The position numbers and the translations under genes were made by a program. A DNA stretch of 64,000 nucleotides, from positions 8,618,001-8,682,000 of the forward strand of contig CM070583.1 of NCBI GenBank assembly GCA_036346355.1, in the 5' to 3' direction. Origin of the DNA: Rhipidocladum racemiflorum. Taxonomy: Eukaryota > Streptophyta > Magnoliopsida > Poales > Poaceae. Position 1 is the stretch's first letter; the number at the start of each line of letters is the position of its first letter. The notes beneath the pieces were generated by a model. That model was not told the origin of the DNA. It worked only from the letters and a program-made list of their open reading frames with translations, and did not search any database. Of the stretch, positions 25,507 through 36,000 are shown piece by piece.

Positions 25507-26105
25507 CACTACTACAGATCTGGTCTTCCATACCGACCCATCAGTACCGATTGTATTTGAACCGGTACTGATAGTGACATCAATACCGGTTCATTAGCTA
25601 CAGGGTTGTAGTAGGCTTTCAGTACCGGTTGGTAACACGAACCGGTACTGATGCCCTCACATTAGTACCGGTTCGTGACACGAACTCTTGAAATCTGAGG
25701 GCATCGATGCGGTTCGTGTTACCAACCGTACTAATGTGATGGCATCGATGCCGGTTCGTGTTACCAAGCAGTGCGATGAGTGCATCGATAGGTTCGTGTT
25801 CTGAACCGGTACTAATGCCTCGTTCGTGAAAGTTCAAAAGGAATGCATATTCTATGTATATTAGTACGCGATGGTGGGTGAGTTGGTTAGAAGGGTGAGG
25901 TTGGAGTCACGAGGTTGCGGGTTCGAGTCCCGCTTCTTCCATACATTCTCGATATATTTTGAAATATTTCTAGTACTATCAGTACCGGTTGGTGGAACCG
26001 GTACTGATGCCCAATGAGCATCAGTCCCGGATGGCTGGTACCGGTTTAAAAACCGGTACTGATGACCGTTGTTAACCGGGATTGATGGTCTAATCTGTAG
26101 TAGTG
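25507..26105. mobile_element. Non-autonomous CACTA element, TSD ATT
   Basis: The ends CACTACTACAGATCTGG and ...TCTGTAGTAGTG are inverted, with a perfect 3-bp duplication ATT (25504-25506 and 26106-26108), diagnostic of CACTA. The subterminal repeats are aaccggtactgat-type words in both orientations. The 599 bp have no transposase. Confidence 0.95.
25868..25941 (+). other. tRNA-like sequence inside the CACTA element
   Basis: A perfect Pol III B box GGTTCGAGTCC (25920-25930) lies in a perfect T-arm: stem GCGGG 25917-25921, loop TTCGAGT, stem CCCGC 25929-25933. A D-arm-like gggtgagttggttag precedes it. The anticodon arm pairs only 4 of 5 with an oversized loop and the acceptor stem is poor. It is therefore a tRNA pseudogene or tRNA-derived SINE piece, not a functional tRNA. 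Confidence 0.6.
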
Positions 26106-26345
26106 ATTGCTGAGATCTCGCCGAGATTTCCAATATTACTGTGCATTTTGAATTTTTAAGTTTTATTTAGCCAAGATTTAGGATCCCAGAGGGAATCGAA
26201 ATCCGAGATCTCGATCGAGATTTCTGAAATTTCACCGGAATTTTGAAACTTGGTGTGTGGTACATGCGTGCAGGTGTAGTATGGTGTATGGTGCGAGTGT
26301 TATGGGTCAGTGGGCTCGACCTAGTTGTGTGGGCTGTGTTTTTTT

Positions 26346-27231
26346 TATGTTCCATTATTAAAAAAGAACCAAAAGTTCATTTGCAAATAAGATAATAGCA
26401 ATTAACAAACCTAGTTAAATTATTTTACTCATTTTAAAATCAATAAACCTTTTCAAATTCAATTAATCAAGAATTGCTAGTAATAGAAAAAGGTAAATCT
26501 TCATTTTTGCGATTAGTTGAGATCCATTTCTCAATTTTGCCACTAAATTTCCATCCTCTCGGTTTTGCCACCACTCCGTTTGGGGCACGTTCGATTATAC
26601 CATTCTACCCCAAGTCAAATTGGGTTTGACCGTTAAAAATATTGCAAAAAATCGGAAAACTGAAGCTAAATACCATAAATCTTTTGAGAAAATCAGCCAC
26701 GACGCAAGCTATGTAGCAGTCTGCTCGGGATCGAATCGAAGACGCCGGAGACTTTGGGAGGCACCGGCGCCGCTTCAACGGCGGACTTTCCGGCCATCCA
26801 TGCATGCATGCATATCCAGAAAGAAATGGCGGCGCATCTCATTCAGCTGGGAGGCCGGAGATGAACAGATCGATCACATGCACGCACGCGATTACGCTCG
26901 GTCATGACTTGGAACGAGCTGTACGCCGTGTCGGTGCCCTGTCCTTCCGTCGCTCCATCGTACGTCGCTCCGTGCAGCAGCGGAGCCAGCCTCGGGCAAC
27001 CCAGGCCTGGCTCAAATAACTCAGATAATTTTTTTAAAAAAAATTATAAATTTGTAAATTAGCTTAATAATCTCTGGATCGGTTTGAGGCTTGTGTCTGG
27101 ACTGACTCCGTGGTAGTAGATACGATCGTCTGCTCGGAGGAAAGATGAGGAAAGCTGTGTCAGTGCTCGTGATAGCCTTTTACCAACGTTTAACCTGCCG
27201 TTTCAACCTTATACGTACACAAGTTACAGTA
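26346..27231. other. Intergenic DNA, possibly one small TIR fragment
   Basis: No gene is recognised. Frames at 26620-27019 overlap one another on both strands and lack domain features. At 26978-27113 the words cagcggagccagc and (complement) ccacggagtcag could be ends of a short element related to 27560-29130, without a TSD. Confidence 0.4.
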
Positions 27232-27490
27232 CTTCCTTCGTCCAAATTTATAAAGTTTATTTCTTCTTAGCACATAAATAAAAAAGACATTAAAAATAAC
27301 TAGATTATCCCTAATTATCATCGTTGAGCGCTATACTCAATGCATTATAAAATAAAGGTGAATATTTATTAGAAATATAGAAGGAACATCACACTAATTT
27401 TAGATTGGAATATGAAATGCACCGCATATTTATAAACAAAACTACTAAAAAAATAAGCCTTATAATACGTTTACGAGAGTACGAAAGAGA
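27232..27490. mobile_element. Stowaway-like MITE, diverged
   Basis: It starts CTTCCTTCGTCCAAATTTAT after TA, and ends in a decayed complement (...tacgagagtacgaaagag). The interior (aataagccttataa) matches the MITE at 30260-30543 and the relic at 55185-55315. Confidence 0.7.
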
Positions 27491-27559
27491 TGCGTTTATA
27501 CACAAATGTATCCTCCCTGCAACCGTGAAAGCTCGTCGTTTTATTAGACAGGGTTTATA

Positions 27560-29130
27560 CAGGCGGAGCTGGGCCTCGGGCTAGTGGAGCCTGGGCCCGA
27601 GGCCCAGCCCAAATAGTAATATAAAATACCCTGTATTTTTAGATGGGCCCGACGGCCCGAGAATCTGGCTTGGCCCAGCCGCTTCACGCCCGGAGCCAAC
27701 CCTAGCCTGATGAAGTCGTGCCGTCCCAAGTTAAAGTCGGCCGGCACTGGAGTTCTCCACGCAGGCACGCTCGGCGGCTCGGACGCTCCCGCCTGTCGCT
27801 GCTCAACGCCGCCGCCGGCGGCTTCTCCCGCCTCCGGCCGCCGCCCTCGCCTTCCCGAGCCACTCACGCCGGCGCTCGCCACCGTGCGGCGTCTGCCCGG
27901 TCGCCCCCCGCCACCCTGCGTCCATCGGTAAATGTCCCGACCGCCGTGCCCGCCTTCGCCCGCAGCTCTCACCGACCAGCCGGCAAACGTCCCCAGCCGT
28001 CGTGCTCGCCCCTGGCCCTGCCTGCAGCTCCCGTCAGCAAACGTACCGACCGCCGTGCCCATCTCTGGCCTCACCCGCAGCTCCCGCCATCCTTCCGACA
28101 AACGTCCTAGAGGACCCAACCGTCGCGCCCTCGCCGACTGGATCCTGGACTCATAGGCTCCTCCTCTCCTTTGTTCCTCCTGCCCCCCGCTTCCACCGCT
28201 TCCACAGATAGCGGCAGCGTCACCTTCTCCTCCTCATGTAGCATACTGTTCATTCTCCATAATTGTGTATTGACCCATAATTTTCATTTGGAAATATTGT
28301 CCTATTGTTTGACAGTTATGTGCTGAAGTTGGAGAAGGCTGATGTATACAAATTACCGTATCTATCTAGTGGTGCGCTTGGATTTGGTTAGTCCTTACCC
28401 CCTAATCACATGTTTTCATTTTGTCATACATATTGGTTTGTTTACATTCAGTTTGTATAGTATCCAGCCATGGAATGGACTTGAATAATTTTCCAGCTAT
28501 ATGACTAAGTCTTATCAAATTAGAGAATCCATTTTCCCTAATAAAGGGAATGCAATTTTTACCAGGGCAGCCACACATTATTTTACCAAGTTTTGGTAAT
28601 TTTAATCACTTGAAGCCATGCATTGACATGGGAAATTTTCATAGTTGTATTCCCTGGGAAATTTTCATAACTGTATTCCGTTGGGAAATTTTCTTTAAAA
28701 GTTTATATTCATGCATATTGACCTCCCTAACTTGCTATTTTGTAAGTTATCTTACCCTAGCAATGACCATCACTCTTTGTCTCTTGGATACTAAGTTTTC
28801 TCTTTGCATATGCCTTTTCAATAAAGCATCTGAAGTATATTGCCTTAACCTTCGTAGGAAAAACTACAACTATTAGAACCCAACAGGTTACAAAATTTGA
28901 AATTCACTAAATTACTTATTTATGAGCTTAAAATTCGGAATTTTTGGGTATATTTCTCGTCTATAAACATAATATTTTCTTAATAAATGCGATTAAACAT
29001 AGAGTTCAAATTTATTTTTAATTGTGCATTTATGATGTGTTTTTGTTATGCCTCAATATCCGTAGTCTTTGATATTAATAACATTCTCTTAGTTTTTGGT
29101 TCGAGACTTAAAGAAATCCTGGCTCCACTG
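27560..29130. mobile_element. Candidate TIR transposon carrying gene-like GC-rich sequence
   Basis: The ends CAGGCGGAGCTGGG and (complement) CAGTGGAGCCAGGA are inverted, flanked by direct TTTATA at 27554-27559 and 29131-29136. Only 6 bp of the duplication match, so the boundary could shift. Inside, 27660-28230 is GC-rich, with open frames on both strands and tandem repeats. At 28315-28390 a short exon-like stretch lies between an acceptor-like and a donor-like site. It may be a Pack-type element with captured host exons; the source gene is not recognised. Confidence 0.5.
27925..28125. repeat. GC-rich tandem repeat, period ~55-60 bp
   Basis: Three and a half units are each anchored by an aaacgt-ccgaccgccgtgccc type word (near 27928, 27985, 28038, 28099) and a cccgcagctc word. 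The repeat keeps several frames open on both strands, so those frames are not evidence of a gene. Confidence 0.7.
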
Positions 29131-29340
29131 TTTATACTACAGGTGAGATTAATGAGCTATTTTGTCACGATACTAACCATATTAAATCATCTCCATTGGA
29201 ACTTGGAACCATAAATGCTGCAAACAAGCCTTTAATTTAATGCCCCCCTAAACGCGACAGCGTGACCAACAATCAAGCTTTCAGAATGGCAAGCGAGGTA
29301 AATGCAATTAAGATGAGCATGCATGCTGCTGACCTAATTA

Positions 29341-29666
29341 GGCTATTCTCAATAGGTACTATCATACTCATTAAATAGATGCTACATAGGTTTTTTTTGC
29401 TGATGTGGCAAAGTATTAAATATGAGGGAGAAAAAAGTTGTATCTTGAGCAAGATACTACTTTAGTACGATATCTTAGGCTGTGGCACAGAATCTAATAC
29501 ATTGTGCCCACTTTCATAGACACAACATCACACCAATTAATTATTTTAACCATATAAGTATGATACTATGCATTGTAGAGAGTGTTTCTTCAATGCAATA
29601 TCATACTTTTCATCCTATATGGTATTTTTGGATATTGGAGTATGATACTTTGCACTGGGAATAGCC
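29341..29666. mobile_element. Tourist-like MITE (PIF/Harbinger), TSD TTA
   Basis: The ends GGCTATTCTCAATAG and ...CTGGGAATAGCC are inverted. A perfect TTA duplication lies at 29338-29340 and 29667-29669. The 326 bp repeat tatcatactt words and have no coding frame. Confidence 0.88.
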
Positions 29667-30259
29667 TTAGGGGCGTAACTGAACAAATGACCCTGAAATG
29701 ACCATCGACGACCAGCTTCTGTGTAATCCAGTAAAATACCCCAAACGACAAGCTTCCATGACTGGAGGGAGTATATTCAGGTATATCTTCCTCGCTGGCT
29801 AGAAACTTAATCCTTCTGGTCAGACCATATCGTCAAGAAATAAATTGCCATCGGATTTTGAGTTAGTTCATTAATTAGGAACCCTTCGATTGACAAGAAC
29901 CGTGCCCCTTTTTGTTTAGATCGGGTGTTAAACATCAGATTGAGCGCTCCTTTGTTAAGATTAGAGTAGGACACGGTGCAAAATCCCATGTGGTACGTGA
30001 TTTATTTCTGAAATGGCACTCACGCTTCTTGACTAGAAGCTCTGCCACCTCCTTCGCTCCCCTGCCTTGGGGGTGGAAACGAGCAAATGAGCCAGAAGTC
30101 ATGCTCGGTTTGGCTTGTTACCAGGCTTGTCCAACTTGTGGCTCGCGAGCTGAATTTGTGTTTATATAACAGAGAAATATGTATTAGCCATGTAAATCGT
30201 CTAATAGAGTGTTATATAAGCTATCCTAGTCCAATACACAATCTATCCATCGGGTAATA
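29667..30259. other. Intergenic DNA, no feature seen
   Basis: The only sustained frame (29912-30169 plus, 85 codons) has no recognisable domain. Confidence 0.4.
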
Positions 30260-30543
30260 CTCTCTCCGTTTATTTTTATAAGGCGTATTTTGACTTGGCA
30301 CAAGGGATTAAGGTTGCATTGAAATTGAGAAAGGTACGATAGAAAATGACTTAGATGTCCTCACTTAATTATCTTGAAAGATGAAAGATCTACTTTGTGT
30401 GGGTGGTAATGAATAAATGCATATGATTGAGAGAGGATAAATAGAGGTATAAAAGGAAAAACCTCGTTAAATCTACATGCAAGCCTTATATTTGTGAACA
30501 AATTCATTTAAAAAATAAGCCTTACGTTTAGAAACGGAGGGCG
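30260..30543. mobile_element. Stowaway MITE
   Basis: The ends CTCTCTCCGTTTATTTTTAT and ...GTTTAGAAACGGAGGGCG are inverted, with TA at 30258-30259 and 30544-30545. Length is 284 bp. Confidence 0.88.
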
Positions 30544-30681
30544 TAGCAAATTGTGTCAAATTTTCCTTTGCAAAATACCTTTTCAATGTACAAGCGAACC
30601 ATTTTTTTCAATTCCCTGAACAATTCTGATAACTCACAGCTGGTTGTTGATCTTCAGCAAGGAACAATCCTCCGACGCTTC

Positions 30682-31849
30682 TCAATAAGACCTCCTCCGA
30701 AGCTTCCAGAGCTGAAAATCCTCTGATATGTAGGGCTTCGAAAACCTGTCATATTTGGATATGTCAAGTTAAATGGAAGGCAATGCAATAAACTAGCAGC
30801 AGAATAAGCAATTCTGGCTATCTGGGCTTCATGGAGTAAGTGTTTATAAACAAAATAGCATCACATTATGCATAAGGTACTGCAGAGCCCACGTAGAACG
30901 TGGGGATTTGGGAGGAGCATATATATGTACTCGGTATGAATTTGTGAATTATGGCAACATGCAAGACAGCTAGAACTGAGACATTTGAAGCGTGATACCG
31001 ATGGGTTATTAATGATCTTGCCCTCGTGAGAAGGAAGCACAAAGGAACAATGTGACATGAACAGCAGGCTTTACCAAAAACATCAGCGTGGGAACAGGCA
31101 AACAAGGCTGTCTACGACCAGAAGCCAAGTGAAACTCTGAAGATTTGTAAGAGAAATTTTACGGTGCAGTAGAAATCACATCTAACTGTTGATTTGTTAA
31201 GGGTGTTTCTACTATTCTATTACCACATGAAGTATAAGTAGACTCTAGTTAATCTGGTCCATTGGATCGAAAAGAATAAACAGTTCATATTCAATATAGT
31301 GTACTATAAAAGAGTTCTTTTGTAAAGCTTATCAGACAGACACAGTAAATCTTAGAAGTGTTTGGTGCACAGTTGACTCATTTAAGCAATTAAGTGCAAA
31401 TTCACTGTGGGCAGCTGTCGGCAGAAAATTAATCAATGCCAAAATTTGCTAATTTTGAATTAGTAGGCCGCAGTGTACATCAATATATAGTATTTGCTAC
31501 CATATTTTTGCATGATTCTCTTCTACTATATCTTAATGGACAAAGCATGTGATTCCATCAAACTATGAAACATGCGTCCATTGTTATCTAGGAACTAACT
31601 ATGCTTTATCCAAAAATAAGTACAAATCACAGAATATGTTGACTGACAAATAAGAAAATGTTACTGGAAGTAATTTAGCAAACAATCCCAACATAATATA
31701 AATCCTGTGATGATAACATCAGAAGGCCAGTGTGTATGGAGAAAAGGTACCTCAAACATCTGAAATTAATCTCTGCAGCAGAAGGTTTTAGCATGACTTC
31801 AACAGCAGTGCTGATTCCCTGTACTTCAGAATCACCTGACACAGAAGCT
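30682..31849 (-). CDS. Possible last two exons of an unidentified gene
   Basis: On the minus strand an acceptor (...CTGCCTTTAG) precedes an open 99-nt exon at 31849-31751 (starting ASVSGDSEVQ in frame) that ends at a GAG|GTACCT donor. A TATGACAG acceptor precedes a second exon at 30745-30682. The phases match (two bases plus one), and the joined frame ends in a basic tail (KLRRRSY) and a TGA stop at 30682-30684. The ~1-kb intron has no coding signal. Upstream exons are missing or displaced by the decayed TRIM element at 31936. I do not recognise the protein. It may be the relic or C-terminus of a host gene, or chance. Confidence 0.4.
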
Positions 31850-31935
31850 CTAAAGGCAGTAATTATCCTCAAGAGAAAATGGTGATCACATTTAAAATTA
31901 AACACATATTACATACCTTTTGTATATGTATTTCC

Positions 31936-32760
31936 TATTGGAATAGGACACCAAAAATCTTTGGGACAGTTTTCACTTTTATTGCTTCTTGCTTTTTACT
32001 TCTCACGGCTTATAAAGCATGGCTTTCTCCGATTCACCCATGCACTCGTACGCACTCACCAACTCGGACATGGCTACCAAGTTGATGTCGAACTCAACTC
32101 CAACTAAACTTACAATATTAATTCCAATATTCATGCCCTTCATCTTGTAACCTAACTACTCTAACTTGTTGAGCTAGTCGGTCTCAACTACGACTTACCC
32201 AACTTTTATTTGACATAGGATAGAGAACACATTTCCTCAACACCCTCGTACTCAACTTACTTAAATCAAGATGGCAAATACATCTTCTCATTATCTTGAT
32301 CTCATCTTTGATGGACATAAGTTTTGACGGCGAACACACCTCTTCAATGTCCCGGATTCAATTTTGACGAACTCAACTTTGGACGGTGAATGCATCTCCT
32401 CAACGTCCCAGACTCCTTTCGGCACACGCAGCGGCTTCCTTTTGATTTTCTCATACAACATGATCTTTTCTGATACGCACAACACCTCTTAAGGAACTCG
32501 CACACGTTTATCTTGTGGACACAACTTACAAGAACTCACGTGATCACATATAGTATCTCGTGGATACAACTGACATGAGAATATGTAGCTTTGGCCACCT
32601 TCTCGATGAGACACGCAGATGGCCGCCAATACCATCTTGTCACACCAATTGTCAATGACACTTTCCAGTAGTGGATATCAAAGAGACACACTTCCTACAC
32701 CTTTCGCCGCTATATCTTCTCTTTTTCTTTTTTCACGTGGGCGTGCTGGGCGTGGTAGCA
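31936..32760 (-). mobile_element. Decayed TRIM-like element, related to 36001-37486
   Basis: The start tattggaataggacacc and the following ~200 bp match the LTR at 36001 with many substitutions. The interior shares landmarks with 36248-37239 in order: tctaact...ctcaactacgactt, gacggtgaa, gagacacgcagatggccgcc, cgatgacact and gtatcaaa-type words. Only the plus-strand-left LTR is visible. It is clearly much older than the copy at 36001. Confidence 0.65.
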
Positions 32761-32764
32761 CAGA

Positions 32765-32787
32765 TCAGGGGCGTAGTAGGTTGGCTC
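32765..32787 (-). pseudogene. End of a decayed coding relic (see 37492-37750)
   Basis: In the minus frame that is open through 35995-35903, the sequence continues across the solo-LTR insertion site and reaches a TGA at 32765-32767 after a short run ending LLRP. The protein is not identified. Confidence 0.3.
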
Positions 32788-34235
32788 CGGGTTGTAAGTA
32801 CAACCTCCATTAGGTTGATCCATTAAGTTGGTTTTGGTGATTAATGACAAATCCTAATATGAGACTAATGTTTAGGTAATTACTATTTTCATCTCATCAA
32901 GGATGATTGATGATCATTGACAAAACTAATTGTTAATGAGACTAACATATTTATTGAGCTTATGTTTAGTAGCCTCACATTTGGATAGAAAATGGAAAAC
33001 CCAAGGTATGCATTGTATCAATGTTCATTATTTTATTGCATACTTAGGATTTAAGCTGAAGTATGAATTTCTCCACTGCTTTAACCAAAAACTGTGTATC
33101 ATGTTACCCAATCCATATATTACATGGATGCACACATTTAGGGGGAGTTCACACTCTAACCTAATGTTTCATTGCATTGATCTATTCCTCATTACAACAT
33201 ATAAAGGATCAAGACATTGAAACTAGATCTTTGAGTATACATTTAACATGCATAGTTGTAGTATACTCATGGTATCATAGGATATGCTCCAAAGAAATAA
33301 AATTGGATACGTGCATATTGATTCAAGATCAATTATATGTATGCACATATCTTTGTGGAGTTTATCTTATTTTTGATGGCTTAGAGTAACGATCATTTCC
33401 ATACATTCCACATATTATGGATCATTACTTTCCATCAGCATGAGTATATGAAAACCTGTGTAGTTATTGTATACTCATATCAATTTAAATGAAGATTTAA
33501 ATTGAGGTCGTTTATCTCTTAATAATCAAAGAACATTGCATCATGAGTTGATGGTGTTCTTGTAATCGATTAAGGATAATCGATAGTTCTTGAGTATAAC
33601 GAAGCATTAGTTGCATCAATATACTTAAGACACAAATACAATTATTCATTTAAATTGATTTAGGTTGTGCTCAATCATTATGGAGGCATTCATTATGTGT
33701 TAATTGAGTGCAAGGATGATTGAGACAACTATGCATCTTGGACTAACTATTTTCATAAGTGATGATTGAGCCAGGTTAGGTCCAATGGTTAAGATAAAGA
33801 AACGGGACAAGGACGACATCATGAGGTGATGAACGTCAAGAGGAGATCCCGTTGAGAAGGAAAGAAAAGAATGTTCATCAAGAGGAGATGAACAAGATGT
33901 TGTGAGAGCCGGGTGATGATCCGGTAAAAGAGAAGTAGAGCTGTGTGACGATCTTGAAGAGAAGATGATCGTAAATCATGAGGACTTCAAGAGAGAGCGA
34001 TGTGACAATCCCAGGGAAATGAGGTATGATTGAAGATCATAAAGGCCCCAAAGGGGATTGATCATGTGCGGCATCAAAGGTAACTAGATAGAGTGTCTTG
34101 TTATAGGCGTGCCGTACTAATTAAGAGGGATGCAACGTGGATGATTTAGAAGTGTCTCTGTGCTCAAGTGTTATCTATCCTTAAATAGATGAGAGACACA
34201 ATACACATCACGTACACCGGGATTGTTTGTCTTTT

Positions 34236-34920
34236 TGTCTGGATCGGATGTTCCGATCAGGGATCGGATGTTCCGATCCATCGGTAAATCCAGTGGTGTG
34301 TTGGTGAGAGTCTAGAACCTCTCTGGATTGATCGGAAGTTCCGATCAGGGGATCGGAAGGTCCGATTCATCGTAAGGTCTGGTGCTAAGTTGTCTAAGTC
34401 TCAGGTGCTCCTCTGTGAGGATCGGAAGTTCCGACCCGTGTGATCGGATAGTCCGATCAGGACTTGGAAACTTTTCGAGCTAGCTCTAGTAAGGGTGCCT
34501 CTCTGTGAGGATCGGATGTTCCGATCTTTGGATCGGATGTTCCGATAAGTGTTAAACTCAAAAAGGGTGCACTCTGGTCAAATCGGATGTTCCGATCGTG
34601 AAAATCGGAAGTTCCGATCAATATTTTTAGTTTGCAAGTGTGCTGAATTTTTTGCCTGATCGGAAGTTCCGATGCAAGTTCCGATGTAACTTTCGATGTA
34701 TAGGAAGTTCCAATGTTGGATCGGAAGTTCCGATGTAGACTTAGAAACTTTTTGAAAGGTTTCTGTAAGGTGCCTCTCTGCCCAGATCGGAAGTTCCGAT
34801 GCAAGTTCCGATACATAGGAAGTTCCGATGTTAGTTCCGATGTGTTTATTGGATTGAGTTTGTTCTGGAGTTTTTGCCTGGTCGGAAGTTCCGATGTTGG
34901 GATCGGAAGTTCCGATGTGT
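34236..34920. repeat. Array of palindromic GATCGGAAGTTCCGAT motifs in U3
   Basis: About 20 full or half copies of the near-perfect palindrome atcggaagttccgat (variants with atgttccg, atagtccg) are irregularly spaced and often paired head to tail a few bases apart. Four more lie past the TATA box at 35743-35820. The positions suit promoter-proximal binding sites; function is not shown. Confidence 0.9.
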
Positions 34921-34969
34921 GTAAAACGGCTAGTTTTCTTGCTCCAACGGCTAGTCTTTGGGTGTGGGG

Positions 34970-34977
34970 TATAAATA
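34970..34977 (+). promoter_or_regulatory. TATA box of the SIRE-like solo LTR
   Basis: TATAAATA lies ~50 bp past the end of the palindrome array, in LTR orientation. Confidence 0.65.
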
Positions 34978-35902
34978 CCCCCCTTGGCCGGTTGGGAGAG
35001 TAAGTTGAGGATATTGTTGAAGGGCTAAACAAGAGATTGAGCTAGTTGAGTAGAGAGAACACCTTGTGATGCATTTGTTGCTCCTTGGTCATCTCATTAG
35101 CTAGAGAGAGCTCTAATCACAAGTGTTGTGATTAGGAGTGGATTGAGTATCCTCCTTGTCTCCTCCTTTGATCTTAGTGATCCCTCTTTGAGTGAAGTGT
35201 GGGAAGTGAGAGTTAGTGCTAAGAGTGAGATAGATTGAGATACATCTTGAGCACTAGAGTTCATATCCTAGATCATCCATTTGTTGGATTTGTTACTCTT
35301 GGAGTTTGAAGACTCCTAGACGGCTAGGCGTCGCTCACGAGCAACCAAAGTGTGTGGTGTGCCGTGAGAAGTTTGTGAAGGTCCGATTTCGCCTTCGAAA
35401 GGGAAGAAATCAAGAAGTGAAGCCATATCTCAAGTGTGACCGAGATTGGCGAGGAGTAGGGTTGGAAAAGACCCGGCTCAAGTGTGACCGAGCCTCCTCA
35501 ACGAAGACGTAGGAACCTCCTTGGAGGAAGTCCGAACTTCGGTAAACAAATCATCGTGTCAATCCTTTACATTTGCTTATTGCTTTACTTTGCTATCTTG
35601 TATTGAATTGATCTATCTAGGGTTGATTATTTCTCTAGCTAGCTTTACTACTAGTCGCTAATATTTGTTTGTGCTAGCTTCGAGTAGAAATCATTTTGTG
35701 TATAGGCGTAACTAGTTTTGCAATTCACTAGACTCTGTTCTAATCGGATATTTCGACCTCGTATCGGATATTCCGATTAGACACCGGAACCTCCGACTCC
35801 ATATCGGAAGTTCCGATCTCTTTTCCGCTGCGTTGTTTTAGAAAATTGTAAATCGCCTATTCACCCCCCCTCTAGGCGTCCATCCCCGATCCTTTCACGG
35901 GT

Positions 35903-36000
35903 ACCACAGCCTCAGCGTTGGCACGAGCAAAAGGGGATGAACCGAAGGAGCCGGCCGGCATAGCTACGCCATTTTTGTTGCCATTGGTGTGGTCATTGCT
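35903..36000 (-). pseudogene. Middle piece of a decayed coding relic
   Basis: This minus frame is open from 35995 to 35903 (includes AMPAGSFGSSPFARANAEA). It lies between the SIRE-like solo LTR and the TRIM-like element, both of which inserted into this relic. Confidence 0.35.

Larger units (their letters stand above)
24671..26252. mobile_element. TIR transposon with gagatctcgg arrays, unclassified
   Basis: The left end aggtttcaaatttggtttcg and the right end (complement ccaagtttcaaaattccgg) are inverted. Subterminal regions on both sides repeat gagatctcgg / ccgagatctc words. Comparison with copy 1 shows it is an insertion. Flanks gtgtgcag and gtgtgtgg would be an imperfect 8-bp duplication, consistent with hAT but not proven. 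The interior carries three ~180-bp diverged AT-rich repeats (24840-25390) and no transposase. Confidence 0.6.
24140..26345 (+). repeat. Copy 2 of the duplicated segment (partner 12770-13865)
   Basis: It shares ordered landmarks with copy 1 (see that entry). The two halves, 24140-24670 and 26253-26345, are separated by a TIR element that copy 1 lacks. In turn copy 2 lacks the two MITEs of copy 1. Confidence 0.65.
32793..35897 (+). mobile_element. Solo LTR, SIRE/Maximus-like Copia, TSD CGGGT
   Basis: It starts TGTAAGTACAACC, contains gttttggtgattaatgaca near the start, and ends cacccccctctaggcg...cctttca, the signature 3' end of SIRE-like LTRs. The TSD CGGGT is perfect at 32788-32792 and 35898-35902, with a single 3105-bp LTR between, so the interior was lost by recombination. 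It contains a dense array of palindromic atcggaagttccgat words (34236-34920) directly upstream of a TATA box (34970). No coding frame belongs to it. Confidence 0.94.

Noticed and set aside
25868..25941. Functional tRNA gene
   Set aside because: The T-arm and B box are perfect, but the anticodon arm and acceptor stem do not fold properly and the sequence lies inside a CACTA element.
27544..28119. 191-codon minus frame opposed by several plus frames
   Set aside because: All frames are open because the stretch is GC-rich and internally repeated. No frame shows a domain or preferred codon use.
34236..34920. CRISPR-like array
   Set aside because: The words are short palindromes with irregular spacing inside an LTR of a plant genome. 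There are no cas genes and no uniform spacers.
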